Shown piece by piece: positions 24,601-32,867 of a DNA stretch of 64,000 bases. The notes under the pieces were generated by a model. The model searched no databases. It was given only the letters and a program-made list of their open reading frames with translations, and was not told the DNA's origin. This stretch comes from Dermacentor variabilis (taxonomy: Eukaryota; Arthropoda; Arachnida; Ixodida; Ixodidae). The translations under genes and the position numbers were made by a program. How positions within the stretch are numbered: position 1 is the first letter of the stretch; each line of letters begins with the position of its first letter. The stretch lies in assembly GCF_050947875.1 (NCBI RefSeq), contig NC_134576.1:56796255-56860254 (forward strand), written 5' to 3'.

Positions 24601-27600
24601 GATCCTGTCCCTTTTTGGCATCTGCAGCAGTTGTTCTTTACGTATGCTTCTCTGGAAGGCCTGACACGGAGGGTTCCGGCCAAGGGGAGAGAATCGCGGG
24701 GGAGGTGGGTTGGCAGGGGGTGGCGGTTAGGCAGATGCCGTAGACCAATGCTTGTAGCCACGTTGTTCGTGCGCATTCGTCGTAGTGGTAAACATTCTGC
24801 AGGTTATAATTAAGTTTTCGTTCATCAACGGCACATACAACGTCCAAGCTGCACGCACTGCTCCCCGTCCCAATGACCGTGGCGCGGGCAGAGCACCGAA
24901 AACACTCTGCGAAGCGGCAAGCCTTACGCTACGTGCGCCACATTGACACAGGCTCCTCACTGACGACAAACTGCCGCTTCGCTATTGTAGACTCTGTATC
25001 GGTCGTTATGACGCCGTTTGGGCAAAAGTTCAGGCGGCGGAGGTGGGGATCGAGCGAAGTGCACAGTCCTCCGTTGTACCCGCTGACTCTGAAGGGAAAA
25101 AAGAACCCCTAAAGAATCAAAGTGGTGTGTTCTCCTCTATTGAACTCTTTCTAATACGTTATTTATGTTTTTCTTCGCGAGCCTAAACTAACGTAGAATA
25201 AGAAGTACGACTCTAACTAACTAGACGGTGTATTCGCATTTCACCCTTATCTAAATGCGGCCGCCGTAGCCGGGACACCATTCCGCGACCTCGTTCTGTG
25301 GAACCCAACACCAAGGTGGGTGCTCGGAACAGATGCTGAATCGACGAAAATTCCACGTGCCACGCTTTCGCGTTTCTCCGGACGTGGAAGGGAAAAGAAG
25401 CAAAATAAGTAAACCTTTACATTCAGTGGTGTGTTCGGTCTTATTTAATTGTTACTAATAAGTTGTTTTTGTTTGCCCTCGCCAGTCTAAACTTCAGTGG
25501 ATTGAAACGCGCTACTCTTTTCAGGAGCACTATCACTTGTGCACGCTTTACCTCCGTAGCTTTCCCTTCATAGTGACAGAAATTTGCCACTGAATCAACA
25601 AGCATGGTGTCACGCGTGCACAAGTCTACCTGAACACACCTCAATCCATGACCGCGGAAACTCGCTGCCAAACGTTGCAGGCAGAAAACGCGGCAGCAGC
25701 AGTGACCGAATCGACCTTCGTGCAGCCGCTCGCATAAACGCGAACTACGACTGGAAAACAAAGCGCAGCACGAACTCTGTAGCCGTCGCATATGGTTTCC
25801 GAGATATGGCACACCGGCCGGTTGCTGACTGTACAATTGCTAGTAAGTATTGCAGAACGTGGCATTTGCGGACGAACCCAACGTTCCTGCGCATGCGCGA
25901 GTAAGACTGTATGCGGGAGGGAAAATGTAGGCGTTTTGCTCATTTGCTCTGCCTAGCCAATACGAAGGAAAAGTTTCTTTGCTCGTGTTGTAGGCGTTTG
26001 TCCCTATGCGTGCCGGCATTGGGAGTGAGGTCGGGTTTTTAATCTGTAAGGCGTGATAAAGGTTTAATCCGGCATGACTGACCCAGCACCAGCGCCGCAG
26101 GCACGAGAACGTCCGTCCAACATACCTTCAGAGCCAGCGATCATCAAATCGTGCGTCCGCACCCACTGCTTCACCTGCTTCCCCGCGCTTGCAGCGAGCG
26201 TCGGGGCTTAAACAAGCTCGAACCCACTCCGCAATACCGTCACGCCTAGGGGACCAACGCACGCAACATGGGCAAGCAAACTTCTCCACAGGGCCTATGT
26301 CAAGTCAGGTATTCAAGGCGCAAAAGTCCGCTGATTTTCTCTCTTACACCCGCTGCATGGTGTTTTAGAACTATTTATTGGGTGTCATGTGCCAAATCCA
26401 CGACCTGAATATGAGGCACGCCATAGGTGTCGAATCCGGAAATTAGAACCACGTGGACTTCTTTAACGTGCGCCTAAATCTAAGAACACGGGTGTTTTCG
26501 CATCACTCCCCCATCGAAATGCGGCCTCCGTAGTTGGGACTCGTTACCAGAACCTCGTACTTAGCAGCCCAACATCATAGTCATTAAGCTACCATGGCAG
26601 ATGCCAGGGACCAGGATGCCAGGCGCATTCAGAATTGTCCAGCAACTCACCAAAGCAGTCCTTCGTTTGAGAGTCGGCAGTCAAATTGAGGAACGCGGCC
26701 TTTATCCCTCCCACCTCGTCACAGCGGAAGGTGGTGCCTCCGTATGTGATCGCCCCCAATAGTCTCGTGCCGTGGAACAGTTTAAGCGTCACCCCTACTG
26801 TAAATGCAGTAAATCTCGAGTAGGCCCAAGGACCCAAAATAAACATTACACTACGGGAGCGAATCAGCGCAATGAACGGGACATTGCAGAGAGCACACCT
26901 AAAACATGGCACTCGCGGCTTGTGTTCTCTCCGCTTGGTCGCGTTTAGCGCGCTGCATCACCAACGCGGTATGATGATAGTCCCGTCCCCAAAATCAAGT
27001 CCACCAAAAGTGGCCTTGTGTCGACGTTTTCTGGAGAAGCTAGAATCTTGCAGAATCAACCGCAGCAAGGAAGAAGGCCCAACCAAGTTAAGAAATCATT
27101 AATTTAATCAAGAATCTCTATCACATATTCCCTTTAAATATGAAGTAAGAATTATTACTGAAGCCATTTACGACCTTGAGAAACTCACTGCTCAAACGTT
27201 TAATTAATGGAGATAGAGAAACAATCATAGGTTACGCCATTGTGTGCCCACTTTTCTAGACTGTAATAGAGATAGATATTACATCGTTCTCGAATTGTGT
27301 CTCGAATCCAAGTGTTGGTATACAATATTTAAAAAGATTTCTATATGGTGTTAAACGCCCCGAAAACGCGAAATAAATTTTTTAGTTAACTGCCTGGACG
27401 TTGCGTTTTGAAGTGCAAGTAAAGGGTGTTCGCCTCTTACGGTAGTCGAACAGAAAAGGTGAAAAAATTTACACCTCACAGTTGATCTGAAAAACAAATA
27501 GGCTCTAACTGAAAGAAAGATAACAGGGGACCGGTCACATGGGACGATAGCCCAGCGTGAATCAACAGTGCCCACGCGTCCGTCATTTTCCTGGCGATGA

Positions 27601-30600
27601 TTTTCGTCCAGCTATTATGTTATCGCTTTCGCTCAAGGCATGCGTGCTGTGCAGAAAGAAGCTGAAAGCTTCTTTCACCGGACGTCCGTTCTATGAACTG
27701 ATCCAGGATCTACTTTTGTGAAAGTAGAAAAGTGTCCTTGCATTTCTCGGTCACACCGGAAAACGTGCATACCCGCTCGTAATACTTCTGTGCTGTTTAG
27801 AATCCGCATACACCTGTTTCAGATCGACGCCCTGCCCGAGATCGTCTCCGCTGTTGCTGAAAAGATGGAAGTATACTTGGACAGCGGAGTGCGAACAGGT
27901 GCGGACGCGGTCAAGGCGCTCGCGCTGGGAGCTCGGGCGGTGTTCGTGGGACGACCTGTGCTCTGGGGACTCGCATACGACGTGAGCCGGTTTCCTTCTT
28001 TTTCGATATCTCACGTGAGCCTTGCACCCATCCTTCGGGCATGTTCAAGGGTGGAGATCAACAAGCGTACGCTTTTTCTGCTTAAACAGTTGTGCACATC
28101 ACTTCACTCAGCCTGTCAGGAAAGAAGTGTTTCTACAAACATGTGTTCACAGTCGCAAGCGGCATGGTCCCGCTCTGCTGCTATCACATCACTGCGTATG
28201 ATGACGAAGCTGGTTTCGCATTTACGAGCAATTCTGAATTCGCGTTATGAAACATCTTTCGCTGCGCATCGAGGATTTCTAGAACATAAAAAGTTTTGCA
28301 AAGCAAGTATGGAGTGCCGAGGAGACAGACTCGGAACAAACGTTGAACAGAGCAGAAACTTGGATGCTGAGAGAGAAGCCTGGTTTGGAAAGCGAGCGTC
28401 TGATAGCTCACAAAACAAAGCAATCTCGAGATGCGGGGACTAGTGGAAAAGAACGTGATGGACATTGCGTCTAGAAACGGGAAGCGGATCAGCGTTGATA
28501 TGCATCACAAAGGTGGCTTGAAATGAGAGTTCTCATTTGCGCTGCAAAGCCAGCTATAGCATCCGTACGCCGCGATGAAACAGCACCGTATGGGGACCGC
28601 ACGTGTCATTTTTGCCGGTGCTGACAAGTTTTCTGATCAGCACTTCATACGATGCGAGTTCGGGTTCTTTTTGCAGTAATAGGAGATGTCCGTGGTGCTG
28701 GACTGCCGCATGCAAGCATACGTTGTACGGGGTGTTTCCTGTCGGAACCGTGTGTAACTTCGTCGTGTGGCCTGTACTTCAAAATGGTTGCTTGACAAGA
28801 ATGGCACTTTTCTTAAGCAACGATTGTCGCGTGTCTGGAAGGATCTTTCCCGCGCGGAGTCTTCGCTTAATATCTATGCATTCTATTTACGATTTGCTTC
28901 TCCAACCGAATCCGGTACTCTCCACATGAAGTAAAAACGCGCAATGGTCACTAAATATGACAGTGCATGAGTGGCGACTATACTTGGACGTTTGTCACGT
29001 GCTCTCTCAGCTTGAACTCTACTAAATGCTTGGAAAGTGTGCGTTTTAAGGCGGAGTTTTCTCTCCAACTCAGTTTTCCTCTACGCAGGGCAAGCAAGGT
29101 GTCGAAAAAGTGTTGCACATATTAAGAGAGGAACTTGAACACACTATGCGACTTCTCGGTGAGCTACTTACACTTTTTTCTTGTTCTATTGACTTTCTAC
29201 TGCATGTATTTTGCGTTTTTGAAGTAAAATAGGCCTACACACCCTCGCCCTCTCTTCTCCCCCCAATCCACATAAGAAAAGGGTACATATGGTTTACTTA
29301 TAAAGAATGGCTCCAAATGAGCGTTGCCATTTGGAGAATTGTAGTATTTCTTGTTGGTTTCAATAAATTGTGTGGGCTTGGGGTAATAGGACACCACAAA
29401 GAGCCAGCTATTTGAAAAGCAATAAAAGTAATCGCCTTCGACGGAAGGATATTAGGCTCCACAGCTGCAGAGTGAGCTATATACGACAGTTAACGGAAGG
29501 CTCCGTCATCAATTGGACCTCCTTCATTTCCGGTAACTTAAACTGAAATCGTGGCACGCTAGTGGTTTCACACTCCACCTTCATGATAATACGGCCGAGA
29601 GCTACGAGAAAAGAACCATTGGATTGAGCGGCAAAACGCCATAGCAAGTGCTGTGTGTGAATATTTCTTGTCGTGTATTTTGTTGAGCGCCGGGTAAATG
29701 TAGTGATCGACGTGACGGCGGGACAATCGACGGGCGATGGCTCATCGCAGACATCAAATTTAAGTGCATGTAGTTAGTTCACCGTTGCCAGGGCTACGGA
29801 AGTGCACTCTGAGTGCCGGGCAGGAGGAGGGGTTCATTTCACCTACACAACTTTTCTATTATGCTGAATATCAGAACAATATTACTATGTTGAAAATGGG
29901 CCAGGCCTTCACCAATGGGATGCTGTGTGTTAGTAGGAGAGAGAGGGTTTGCAGTGGCACTTGTGGGTCACTAGCCCTCCTCTCCGGTTCCCGGAGTCCG
30001 GCATCTAACGGCAGCGCCCTGTGGCACAAGGAATCCCGTCGCCACTGAGAACCTTACATCCCGAATGAAAGAAAATGACGTTTCAGGTGAAAGCACTTCT
30101 CGCTGTGGTTTGCAAAGCAAACACTACCACTACGTCATACAAACACACCTGCTTTTGACATTAAGCACTGAAGAGACACAGTAAGCACAATGAAAACGAT
30201 ATTACCGCCTAGCTAATGACCCAATAAGGCAATAAAATTTACCTTCGTTTACGATGCTTCCAAATGTAAAAATTGACCGCAGCTTTATGGGCTTTCATTT
30301 TGCGATGTATTGGTTGGCAGTGACAATCAGTTTCGTGCACCACGTTGCAAACGGAGCGAAGTCTGCCGCGGTTGCCTCGCAAATCAGTAGATCCCTAGAA
30401 GGAGCGCGTGGGTGACGCGTGGGCGCAATTCGCAGCAAACGCCGCTGACAGGCCTCCGCTGATGCAGCGTTTTGTTTCCATATATGCTACCGGTGGCGTC
30501 ATGGGTGAACGGACGACATCCGCTACTCTGGCGAGTAGCGAAAGCTTTACCAATCTTGTCGAGTCGAGTTTCGCCATCGCCAGCACTTTGACCTTGATTT

Positions 30601-31683
30601 GAGCGCAATTCGCTGTCGTTTTGGCAATGCCGTACGTCACTCACCGCGCCCACTACACGCCACCGGCTTGGCGCATGCGCTCTCTGTAGCTGGGTGGCCG
30701 ACTGACAACGTGACTCGCCGCGAGTCGGGCTGAGAGGAGCGCCGCGCATGCATAGTCGGTGCAAGCTTGGCCATGGATGAGAGACAGGCCGGGCCGTCTT
30801 CTCTGAGCGTTGGGCAGGAGCGGGAGGCTTTGAGCCGTCTACGCCAAGCGGCGTTTGACCTCCGGGCTGATATCGCCCGGCGAGCTCCTTCACTCGAGAA
30901 GGTCCGGAATAGAAGAGGTGTCGCTACGTCGAGATCACTGCAGTGACCGCTTTCGCATCCTTTCCGTTTGTGCTTCAACGCTGCTCAGGTTCGCGGCGTC
31001 TTTTAGCATGTCTAGCACTTGCGCTTTCCCTGTAGCACAACAGGCGCCGCATCGTCGAGTGATGCGTGTCTACCTTTGCCTAATCGCAGACATGTCTAGC
31101 CACCGATCTAGGCGCTGCCTTCATACATGTATGTCTTTACGATGATTGATACCTAAGTGTAATAATTACAGGTAAATATAAGATTAACCAAGTTACACCA
31201 AGTCTTAACTAGGTTAAACCTAGCTTTTACTATGCATATGCGGGGCTGGCTGAGCTAAGGCGCAGCCAATTTTTTGTGGTCAACTGACCTGCGTCACCGC
31301 CTTGGACCTGTTGCTGCCGTGGCTAAATTACTGCCACTCTTTTCCCCTATCGCCCATCTTTCTATTGCCCCATTCTTGTCCCCCAGCATATATAGGGTAG
31401 CTAACCAGACGGTTTCGTGCTGAACATCTTTGCCTTCTTTATTCCTATCCGCCACCTCCTACTCCTAGACGGCACGCGAATGTATAAGGATTAGGTGGAG
31501 TGACGACTCAGTCCATAATTGGTTGAACTATGTTTTCTTCATTAAAAACACTGAGTATGTGCTTTCTTTTTTACTTGCGTCCTAGGTTGTTCGGATATTG
31601 GGGACCTGTGCGAAGAATTCCTCATCACCAAGAATCACTGTTCGCGACCATTCCGATCTACCCAATATGCGAGGAAGACATGA
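3450..31683 (+). CDS. FMN-dependent 2-hydroxyacid oxidase, eight exons, one in-frame stop
   Basis: Eight exons (3450-3580, 14507-14658, 15844-16099, 17458-17618, 23841-23932, 27823-27981, 29089-29158, 31586-31683) join in phase to 373 codons including the stop, close to vertebrate HAO1 (370 aa). Enzymes of this family oxidise 2-hydroxyacids such as glycolate to 2-oxoacids, reducing O2 to H2O2, usually in peroxisomes. Seen here: the WQQTYIF segment (Tyr130), VTVDSP (Thr156, Asp158), VVVKGVL (Lys229), [10 protein letters not shown] (His253, Arg256) and the FMN phosphate-site pattern LDSGVR...GRP (284-309). Oddities: codon 56 is TAA (14541-14543), Ala26 and Gly165 sit where HAO1 has catalytic-pocket Tyr26 and Arg167, and the C-terminus (RKT) is not a canonical peroxisomal signal. 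The gene is either a recent pseudogene, a nonsense allele, or carries a sequence error. Substrate is unknown. Confidence 0.85.
3642..3671. repeat. (GA)15 microsatellite
   Basis: Uninterrupted GA dinucleotide run in intron 1, about 60 bp past the exon 1 donor. Confidence 0.95.
3773..4009 (-). mobile_element. tRNA-derived SINE (Ruka-like), full length
   Basis: Read on the minus strand, the head has a pol III A-box-like TGGCTATGGTG and a B-box-like GATCGAATCC. The body follows, and the tail is an ATT repeat. A perfect 12-bp target duplication flanks it (3761-3772 and 4010-4021), so the ends are exact. The same family recurs at 11946, 17828, 25222, 26372, 52274, 52735 and 60328. The name rests on memory of the Ruka SINEs of ixodid ticks; the tRNA-derived SINE call itself is firm. 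Confidence 0.85.
4149..5513. mobile_element. Non-coding DNA transposon with long terminal inverted repeats
   Basis: The left end (CAGGGTGATCATTTTAAGC at 4149) and right end (5480-5513) are diverged inverted complements. The match extends inward for roughly 200 bp on each side; for example, 4267-4290 mirrors 5375-5400. The interior is AT-rich with no transposase ORF, so this is a non-autonomous element. TA flanks the left end. Gypsy element A is inserted exactly at the right edge, inside the TA-rich flank. Confidence 0.7.
5519..5691 (-). repeat. Element A 3' LTR
   Basis: It begins TGTTACGTGTAG on the plus strand and ends CGTAATA. It matches 10440-10612 over the full length with scattered differences. 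It lies downstream of integrase in the element's orientation. Confidence 0.9.
5838..6611 (-). pseudogene. Element A integrase
   Basis: Two minus-strand ORFs (6306-6611 and 5838-6284) together cover the integrase core and C-terminal region. Visible are the ADYATRY segment around the first catalytic Asp, LLTDRG with the second Asp, and then a break near 6300 before the segment expected to carry the catalytic Glu. The downstream part has the YNSS...[13 protein letters not shown] stretch typical of gypsy integrases and a GPYRVLRQL end. It is broken by at least one frameshift or stop, so it cannot make an intact enzyme. Confidence 0.8.
6734..7308 (-). pseudogene. Element A RNase H end and tether region
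   Basis: The minus ORF at 6734-7078 carries the LSRYPVDDP segment (an SR-P motif that follows RNase H in gypsy pol) and the linker leading to the integrase zinc-binding domain. Between 7079 and 7308 the RNase H continuation is readable only in pieces with interruptions. Confidence 0.65.
7309..8337 (-). pseudogene. Element A reverse transcriptase
   Basis: Two ORFs in succession (7870-8337 and 7309-7842) cover the RT palm and thumb. Landmarks are [29 protein letters not shown], the YLDD catalytic box (near 7780) and the LDAF..A.LQLN thumb. A stop follows the PFG motif near 7868. In motif A the first catalytic Asp is replaced by Val ([10 protein letters not shown] instead of an SSxDLxSGYW pattern), so this copy would lack polymerase activity even if the breaks were absent. 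Confidence 0.85.
8388..9090 (-). pseudogene. Element A retropepsin and linker
   Basis: The minus frame reads [13 protein letters not shown] near 9030-9070, aligning with the aspartic protease signature (D[ST]GA). The catalytic Asp is Asn here. Further on, LILGLDFL (near 8855) is the second conserved protease motif. The rest is the hydrophilic linker between protease and RT. Loss of the active-site Asp predicts an inactive protease. Confidence 0.8.
9180..10367 (-). pseudogene. Element A gag with zinc knuckle
   Basis: The ORF 9816-10367 (183 aa) starts with ATG 10367 and shows the gag capsid pattern of small gypsy elements ([12 protein letters not shown]..., LGGTPRVWY..., [11 protein letters not shown]). 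The nucleocapsid zinc knuckle (C-X2-C-X4-H-X4-C, within [14 protein letters not shown]) is read in another frame around 9410-9470, followed by an Arg/Ser/Pro-rich tail. At least one frameshift separates the parts. Confidence 0.8.
10440..10612 (-). repeat. Element A 5' LTR
   Basis: Same length as the left LTR (173 bp). Internal sequence immediately to its left reads TGGTGGAGGTGAGC on the minus strand, the presumed tRNA primer-binding site. Confidence 0.9.
10735..11407. mobile_element. Non-coding TIR element, left end degraded
   Basis: The right end (about 11360-11407) terminates in CACCCTG followed by TA. Its inverted complement is recognisable near 10750-10860, for example GCTGCACCAAATT against GCCGCACCAATTT. 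The outermost left repeat is missing or unrecognisable. No transposase is present. A separate 10-bp inverted pair (GGTGCAGCCT, AGGCTGCACC) sits at about 10720-10760. Confidence 0.5.
11412..11945. other. Intron 1 stretch without recognised feature
   Basis: An AT-rich start (TATA repeats around 11440) is followed by unique-looking sequence. No motif was recognised on either strand. Confidence 0.35.
11946..12165 (+). mobile_element. Diverged Ruka-like SINE, plus orientation
   Basis: It shares the head (CCGCCGTG...), a degraded B-box region near 12010, the GGGGGCGAAATGC block and a 3' body with the minus-strand copies, here read on the plus strand. It has many substitutions and no obvious target duplication. 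Confidence 0.6.
12280..12530. repeat. Degenerate short tandem repeat
   Basis: Variants of a motif like CCAGTGGCACAT recur about every 15-24 bp across this stretch, with heavy divergence. It looks like an old minisatellite within intron 1. Confidence 0.4.
12531..14506. other. End of intron 1, nothing identified
   Basis: A GA-rich run lies near 13775. Several short ORFs exist but none has a recognisable domain. The acceptor of exon 2 (GTGTGCAG) closes the region. Confidence 0.35.
14507..14658 (+). CDS. Oxidase exon 2, with in-frame TAA and GC donor
   Basis: This exon encodes codons 44-95. Acceptor CAG ends at 14506. The frame set by exon 1 gives [10 protein letters not shown], then TAA at 14541-14543, then [19 protein letters not shown]. 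Both sides of the stop align with the family block that precedes the TAMQ/AHPDGE region, so the stop replaces an ordinary codon. The donor is CAAG|GCAAGG. A GC donor is needed to keep phase and gives gap-free alignment into exon 3 (GSAQ-AAQGAGT). Confidence 0.75.
14659..15843 (+). other. Intron 2, GC-AG type
   Basis: It begins GCAAGG and ends ATACAAACAG. There is no recognisable mobile element inside. A short direct repeat TCTAGAATTCTTACTTT occurs twice near 14680-14715. Confidence 0.6.
15844..16099 (+). CDS. Oxidase exon 3, core of the active site
   Basis: This exon encodes codons 95-180. It shows [11 protein letters not shown] (flavin-binding strand), [16 protein letters not shown] (Gln128, Tyr130), the amphipathic helix [15 protein letters not shown], and [11 protein letters not shown] (Thr156, Asp158). 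Where HAO1 has GNRLDDVRN the sequence is GDGVRHLGY, so the pocket Arg167 equivalent is Gly165. Acceptor CAG ends at 15843; donor CAG|GTATCT begins at 16100. GC content is well above the flanking introns, as expected for a conserved exon. Confidence 0.85.
16100..17457 (+). other. Intron 3, partly duplicated elsewhere in the window
   Basis: The half from about 16474 onward has a diverged second copy at about 51188-52137. The left part has no recognisable element. Confidence 0.6.
17458..17618 (+). CDS. Oxidase exon 4
   Basis: This exon encodes codons 180-234. It covers the variable loop region after the LPxxL motif, then the [20 protein letters not shown] block with Lys229, which contacts FMN in this family. 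Acceptor GCGCAG ends at 17457 and donor ACTG|GTAAGC begins at 17619. A SINE-split paralogous copy lies at 52138-52533. Confidence 0.85.
17828..17902 (-). mobile_element. Truncated Ruka-like SINE
   Basis: Only the 3' body (minus sense) and a short piece of the middle remain: TTTACGTGCC, then GAGGCACGCCGTA. The position corresponds to the full-length SINE at 52735-52978 in the duplicated copy, so it inserted before the duplication and was later partly deleted. Confidence 0.6.
17906..18480 (+). mobile_element. LINE endonuclease fragment
   Basis: The translation in two frames (about 17980-18150, then 18127-18480) shows [28 protein letters not shown] and [10 protein letters not shown]. These are the conserved blocks of the apurinic-type endonuclease of I/Jockey-like LINEs, including the GDFN Asp/Asn and the SDH catalytic dyad. 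A frameshift lies near 18130. The RT part is missing; the element abuts Penelope-like sequence at 18480. Confidence 0.75.
18481..18725 (-). mobile_element. Penelope-like element 3' end fragment
   Basis: The minus strand is recognisably similar to the 3' end of the better-preserved Penelope-like fragment at 57900-58605: a YIQNT-like segment, then the GGGCGCGG-containing tail. Only the C-terminal codons and 3' untranslated part remain. Confidence 0.5.
18726..22030. other. Intron 4, unassigned stretch
   Basis: Nothing here was identified with confidence. Contents include a run of 12 G at 19215-19226, a GC-rich segment at about 20280-20770 with several overlapping chance ORFs, and an AT-rich segment at about 20860-20950. 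The GC-rich blocks near 19060-19320 and 20280-20770 have the look of repeats, but I cannot name a family. Confidence 0.35.
22031..22330 (-). mobile_element. Possible retroelement C-terminal fragment
   Basis: Read on the minus strand, a Cys-rich segment with the pattern C-x2-C...TTEHVLCQ near 22270-22320 resembles the zinc-knuckle tail found after RT/RNase H in many LINEs, followed by a Leu-rich continuation with stops. Weak call. Confidence 0.3.
22808..23330 (+). repeat. Diverged tandem duplication in intron 4
   Basis: Sequence from 22808 (GCCCTCCACCAA) to about 22935 recurs in diverged form from 23198 (GCCCTCCACAAA) to about 23330, including AAAGTAAATTG and the TTACAC...GCTTCAAACAT blocks. 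The offset is about 390 bp. Confidence 0.55.
23841..23932 (+). CDS. Oxidase exon 5, catalytic histidine
   Basis: This exon encodes codons 234-264. It contains the family signature [10 protein letters not shown] with catalytic base His253 and substrate-binding Arg256. Acceptor TTGTAG ends at 23840; donor ACA|GTGCGT begins at 23933. An equally long, still open paralogous exon is at 59409-59500. Confidence 0.9.
25222..25315 (-). mobile_element. Partial Ruka-like SINE
   Basis: Only the tRNA-like head and central GCGGCCGCC block remain, read on the minus strand. The corresponding place in the second duplicate (60328-60548) has a longer copy. Confidence 0.6.
26372..26598 (-). mobile_element. Diverged full-length Ruka-like SINE
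   Basis: All blocks of the SINE are present in order (GAGGCACGCC, TTCCGGATTC region, GGTGTTTTCGCAT, ATCGAAATGCGG, tRNA-like head), with roughly one difference every few bases from the 3773 copy. No target duplication is evident. Confidence 0.7.
26599..27822 (+). other. End of intron 5, nothing identified
   Basis: Short ORFs lie on both strands with no recognisable domain. It ends at the exon 6 acceptor CTGTTTCAG. Confidence 0.35.
27823..27981 (+). CDS. Oxidase exon 6, FMN phosphate-binding region
   Basis: This exon encodes codons 265-317: [11 protein letters not shown], then [21 protein letters not shown], then [14 protein letters not shown]. Asp284, Arg288 and the GRP at 307-309 match the flavin phosphate site. 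The usual DGGVR is DSGVR. Acceptor CAG ends at 27822 and donor GAC|GTGAGC begins at 27982. The frame happens to stay open into the intron until 28443. Confidence 0.9.
27982..29088 (+). other. Intron 6
   Basis: It starts GTGAGC and ends CTACGCAG. No mobile element was recognised. The first 460 bases are an open continuation of the exon 6 frame but carry no family similarity. Confidence 0.5.
29089..29158 (+). CDS. Oxidase exon 7
   Basis: This exon encodes codons 318-341 ([19 protein letters not shown]), the C-terminal helix that follows the GRP motif. Both splice sites are canonical (CGCAG before, GTGAGC after). Phase joins exons 6 and 8 without a break. Confidence 0.85.
29159..31585 (+). other. 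Intron 7
   Basis: It runs from GTGAGC to TCCTAG. The part from about 30370 to 31140 is GC-rich, with many CpG, and holds a small ORF at 30773-30946. The rest shows nothing recognisable. Confidence 0.5.
30773..30946 (+). CDS. Small Arg/Glu-rich ORF in intron 7
   Basis: A 57-codon ORF with good start context (TTGGCCATGG) lies inside a CpG-rich block. It opens with [20 protein letters not shown] and continues with an [16 protein letters not shown] segment. This resembles, from memory, the N-terminal charged repeats of proteins found in tick transposons. It could be a remnant of a mobile element's first exon or chance. Function unknown. Confidence 0.25.
   Translation: MDERQAGPSSLSVGQEREALSRLRQAAFDLRADIARRAPSLEKVRNRRGVATSRSLQ
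31586..31683 (+). CDS. Oxidase exon 8, terminal
   Basis: This exon encodes codons 341-372 and TGA at 31681-31683. It begins with GCSDIGDL, aligning with the GCxx(V/I) block that follows the last helix in the family. The remaining tail is family-variable and ends ARKT, so there is no SKL/SKI-type peroxisomal signal. Acceptor CCTAG ends at 31585. Confidence 0.75.
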
Positions 31684-32316
31684 TTGCCGGGCCTGCTATG
31701 TGGGGTGGTGGTGTATGCGCTGCAAAATCGGGAGCCATGAGAACGAGACGACCCGGACGTGCTGCTTTGTTTGTTATTGGATGCTAATATATGCCCTGAC
31801 GAACGACTGCGTATTTTCCTGTCACATTGTTTTTGTCTCAGGCGCTTTATGTACTTTTGTGGTAGAATGCACAGAAAAATAGAAAGTTGCAAAGATTTCG
31901 TTCTTGCCCACATTTCTAGTCCACGATACCCGAACGGCTTGTTCAAGAGAATGTGTACTCGAGTTTGTTCGATAAATGACGCTCGTATTAAATCCTCGTT
32001 GGTTTTAATACTAGCGGAATTGGAATAACAGAATCGTACGAAAGCTCAGCCAACGACATGTTCGCCAGCGAAGAATATTCGAATGGTGCAGTGCCTATGA
32101 TCTAACACCAAAATGACATTAAATGCTGTGAAAATAAATATAATCAACGACGGTCAATTTTGGCAATGAATATATCCCTAACATGAGTGACATTTACTGC
32201 TCTTCTTAAAACTATGAAATAACTCTGGTAATACGAGTAACAAGTAAGTACTCCATTTACACGCCATACCAATAGCGAGGATCATATTTCTGCGTTATAA
32301 AGATTTTCCACAATAT
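31684..32316 (+). other. 3' flank of the oxidase gene
   Basis: Presumed 3' untranslated region and flank. An AATAAA at 32133-32138 is a candidate polyadenylation signal about 450 bp past the stop. No other feature was seen before element B. Confidence 0.35.
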
Positions 32317-32731
32317 TGTCACGTGGTAGTGACGGTGAAGAAAGAAGCAATACGGTGAAATACAAAACTATCTTTTATTGGGCAAACCTGTGCCCACAAA
32401 AACAGGCTACACTTATAGCACAACGATAGCGGCGAACACGGTCGGCGATCGTCGGAAATCTGATCTGCGGTCAAGCGCGTCGGCTTTTATAGAGCAGTCG
32501 TCGAATGTTCCAGACTAATCATTCGGACCCGCGTGCCTTCCACAAAGTTCTACACCATTCGCGTCAGGCGATGAAATCAGATAACATAAGTCTCGGCGAC
32601 AACAGACAGCGGATTGAAGCATCGATAATTTTCCAGAAACTTCGGATACATGCAGGCGCGTCCCACGCTGTGCGATTACATTTGTTAGGCGGCGAAACGT
32701 GGTCGCCCGATAAAGAGAAGTACACGTGTCA
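32317..32731 (-). repeat. Element B 3' LTR
   Basis: TGTCAC...GTGTCA ends. On the minus strand it contains a TATAAAAG promoter-like box (near 32490) and an AATAAAAG polyadenylation-like signal (near 32370), the normal order for U3-R. Confidence 0.9.
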
Positions 32732-32867
32732 ATACCCCCCTCTTAAAAAGCATCGTCCCGATGCTACAAATATAAGAGAGCGAAACACAAAAGGACACTC
32801 ATTAAACATAAGTAACAACAAAAAGAAACAAAGTCCAAAGGTCAGTTACGCGAAGCCCCAAAGTTCA

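Larger units (their letters stand above)
23373..26250 (+). repeat. Segmental duplication copy 1, second block
   Basis: The end of intron 4, exon 5 and much of intron 5 are matched by 58882-60060 and 60550-61553 in the same order and orientation. A clear anchor is the CTTGGAGAGGCAG block at 23459 against 58961. The divergence is substantial, with many substitutions and indels, so the duplication is old. Confidence 0.8.

Noticed and set aside
27982..28443. Long open extension of oxidase exon 6
   Set aside because: It follows a perfect GTGAGC donor, and the extension has no family similarity; exon 7 joins in phase at 27981.
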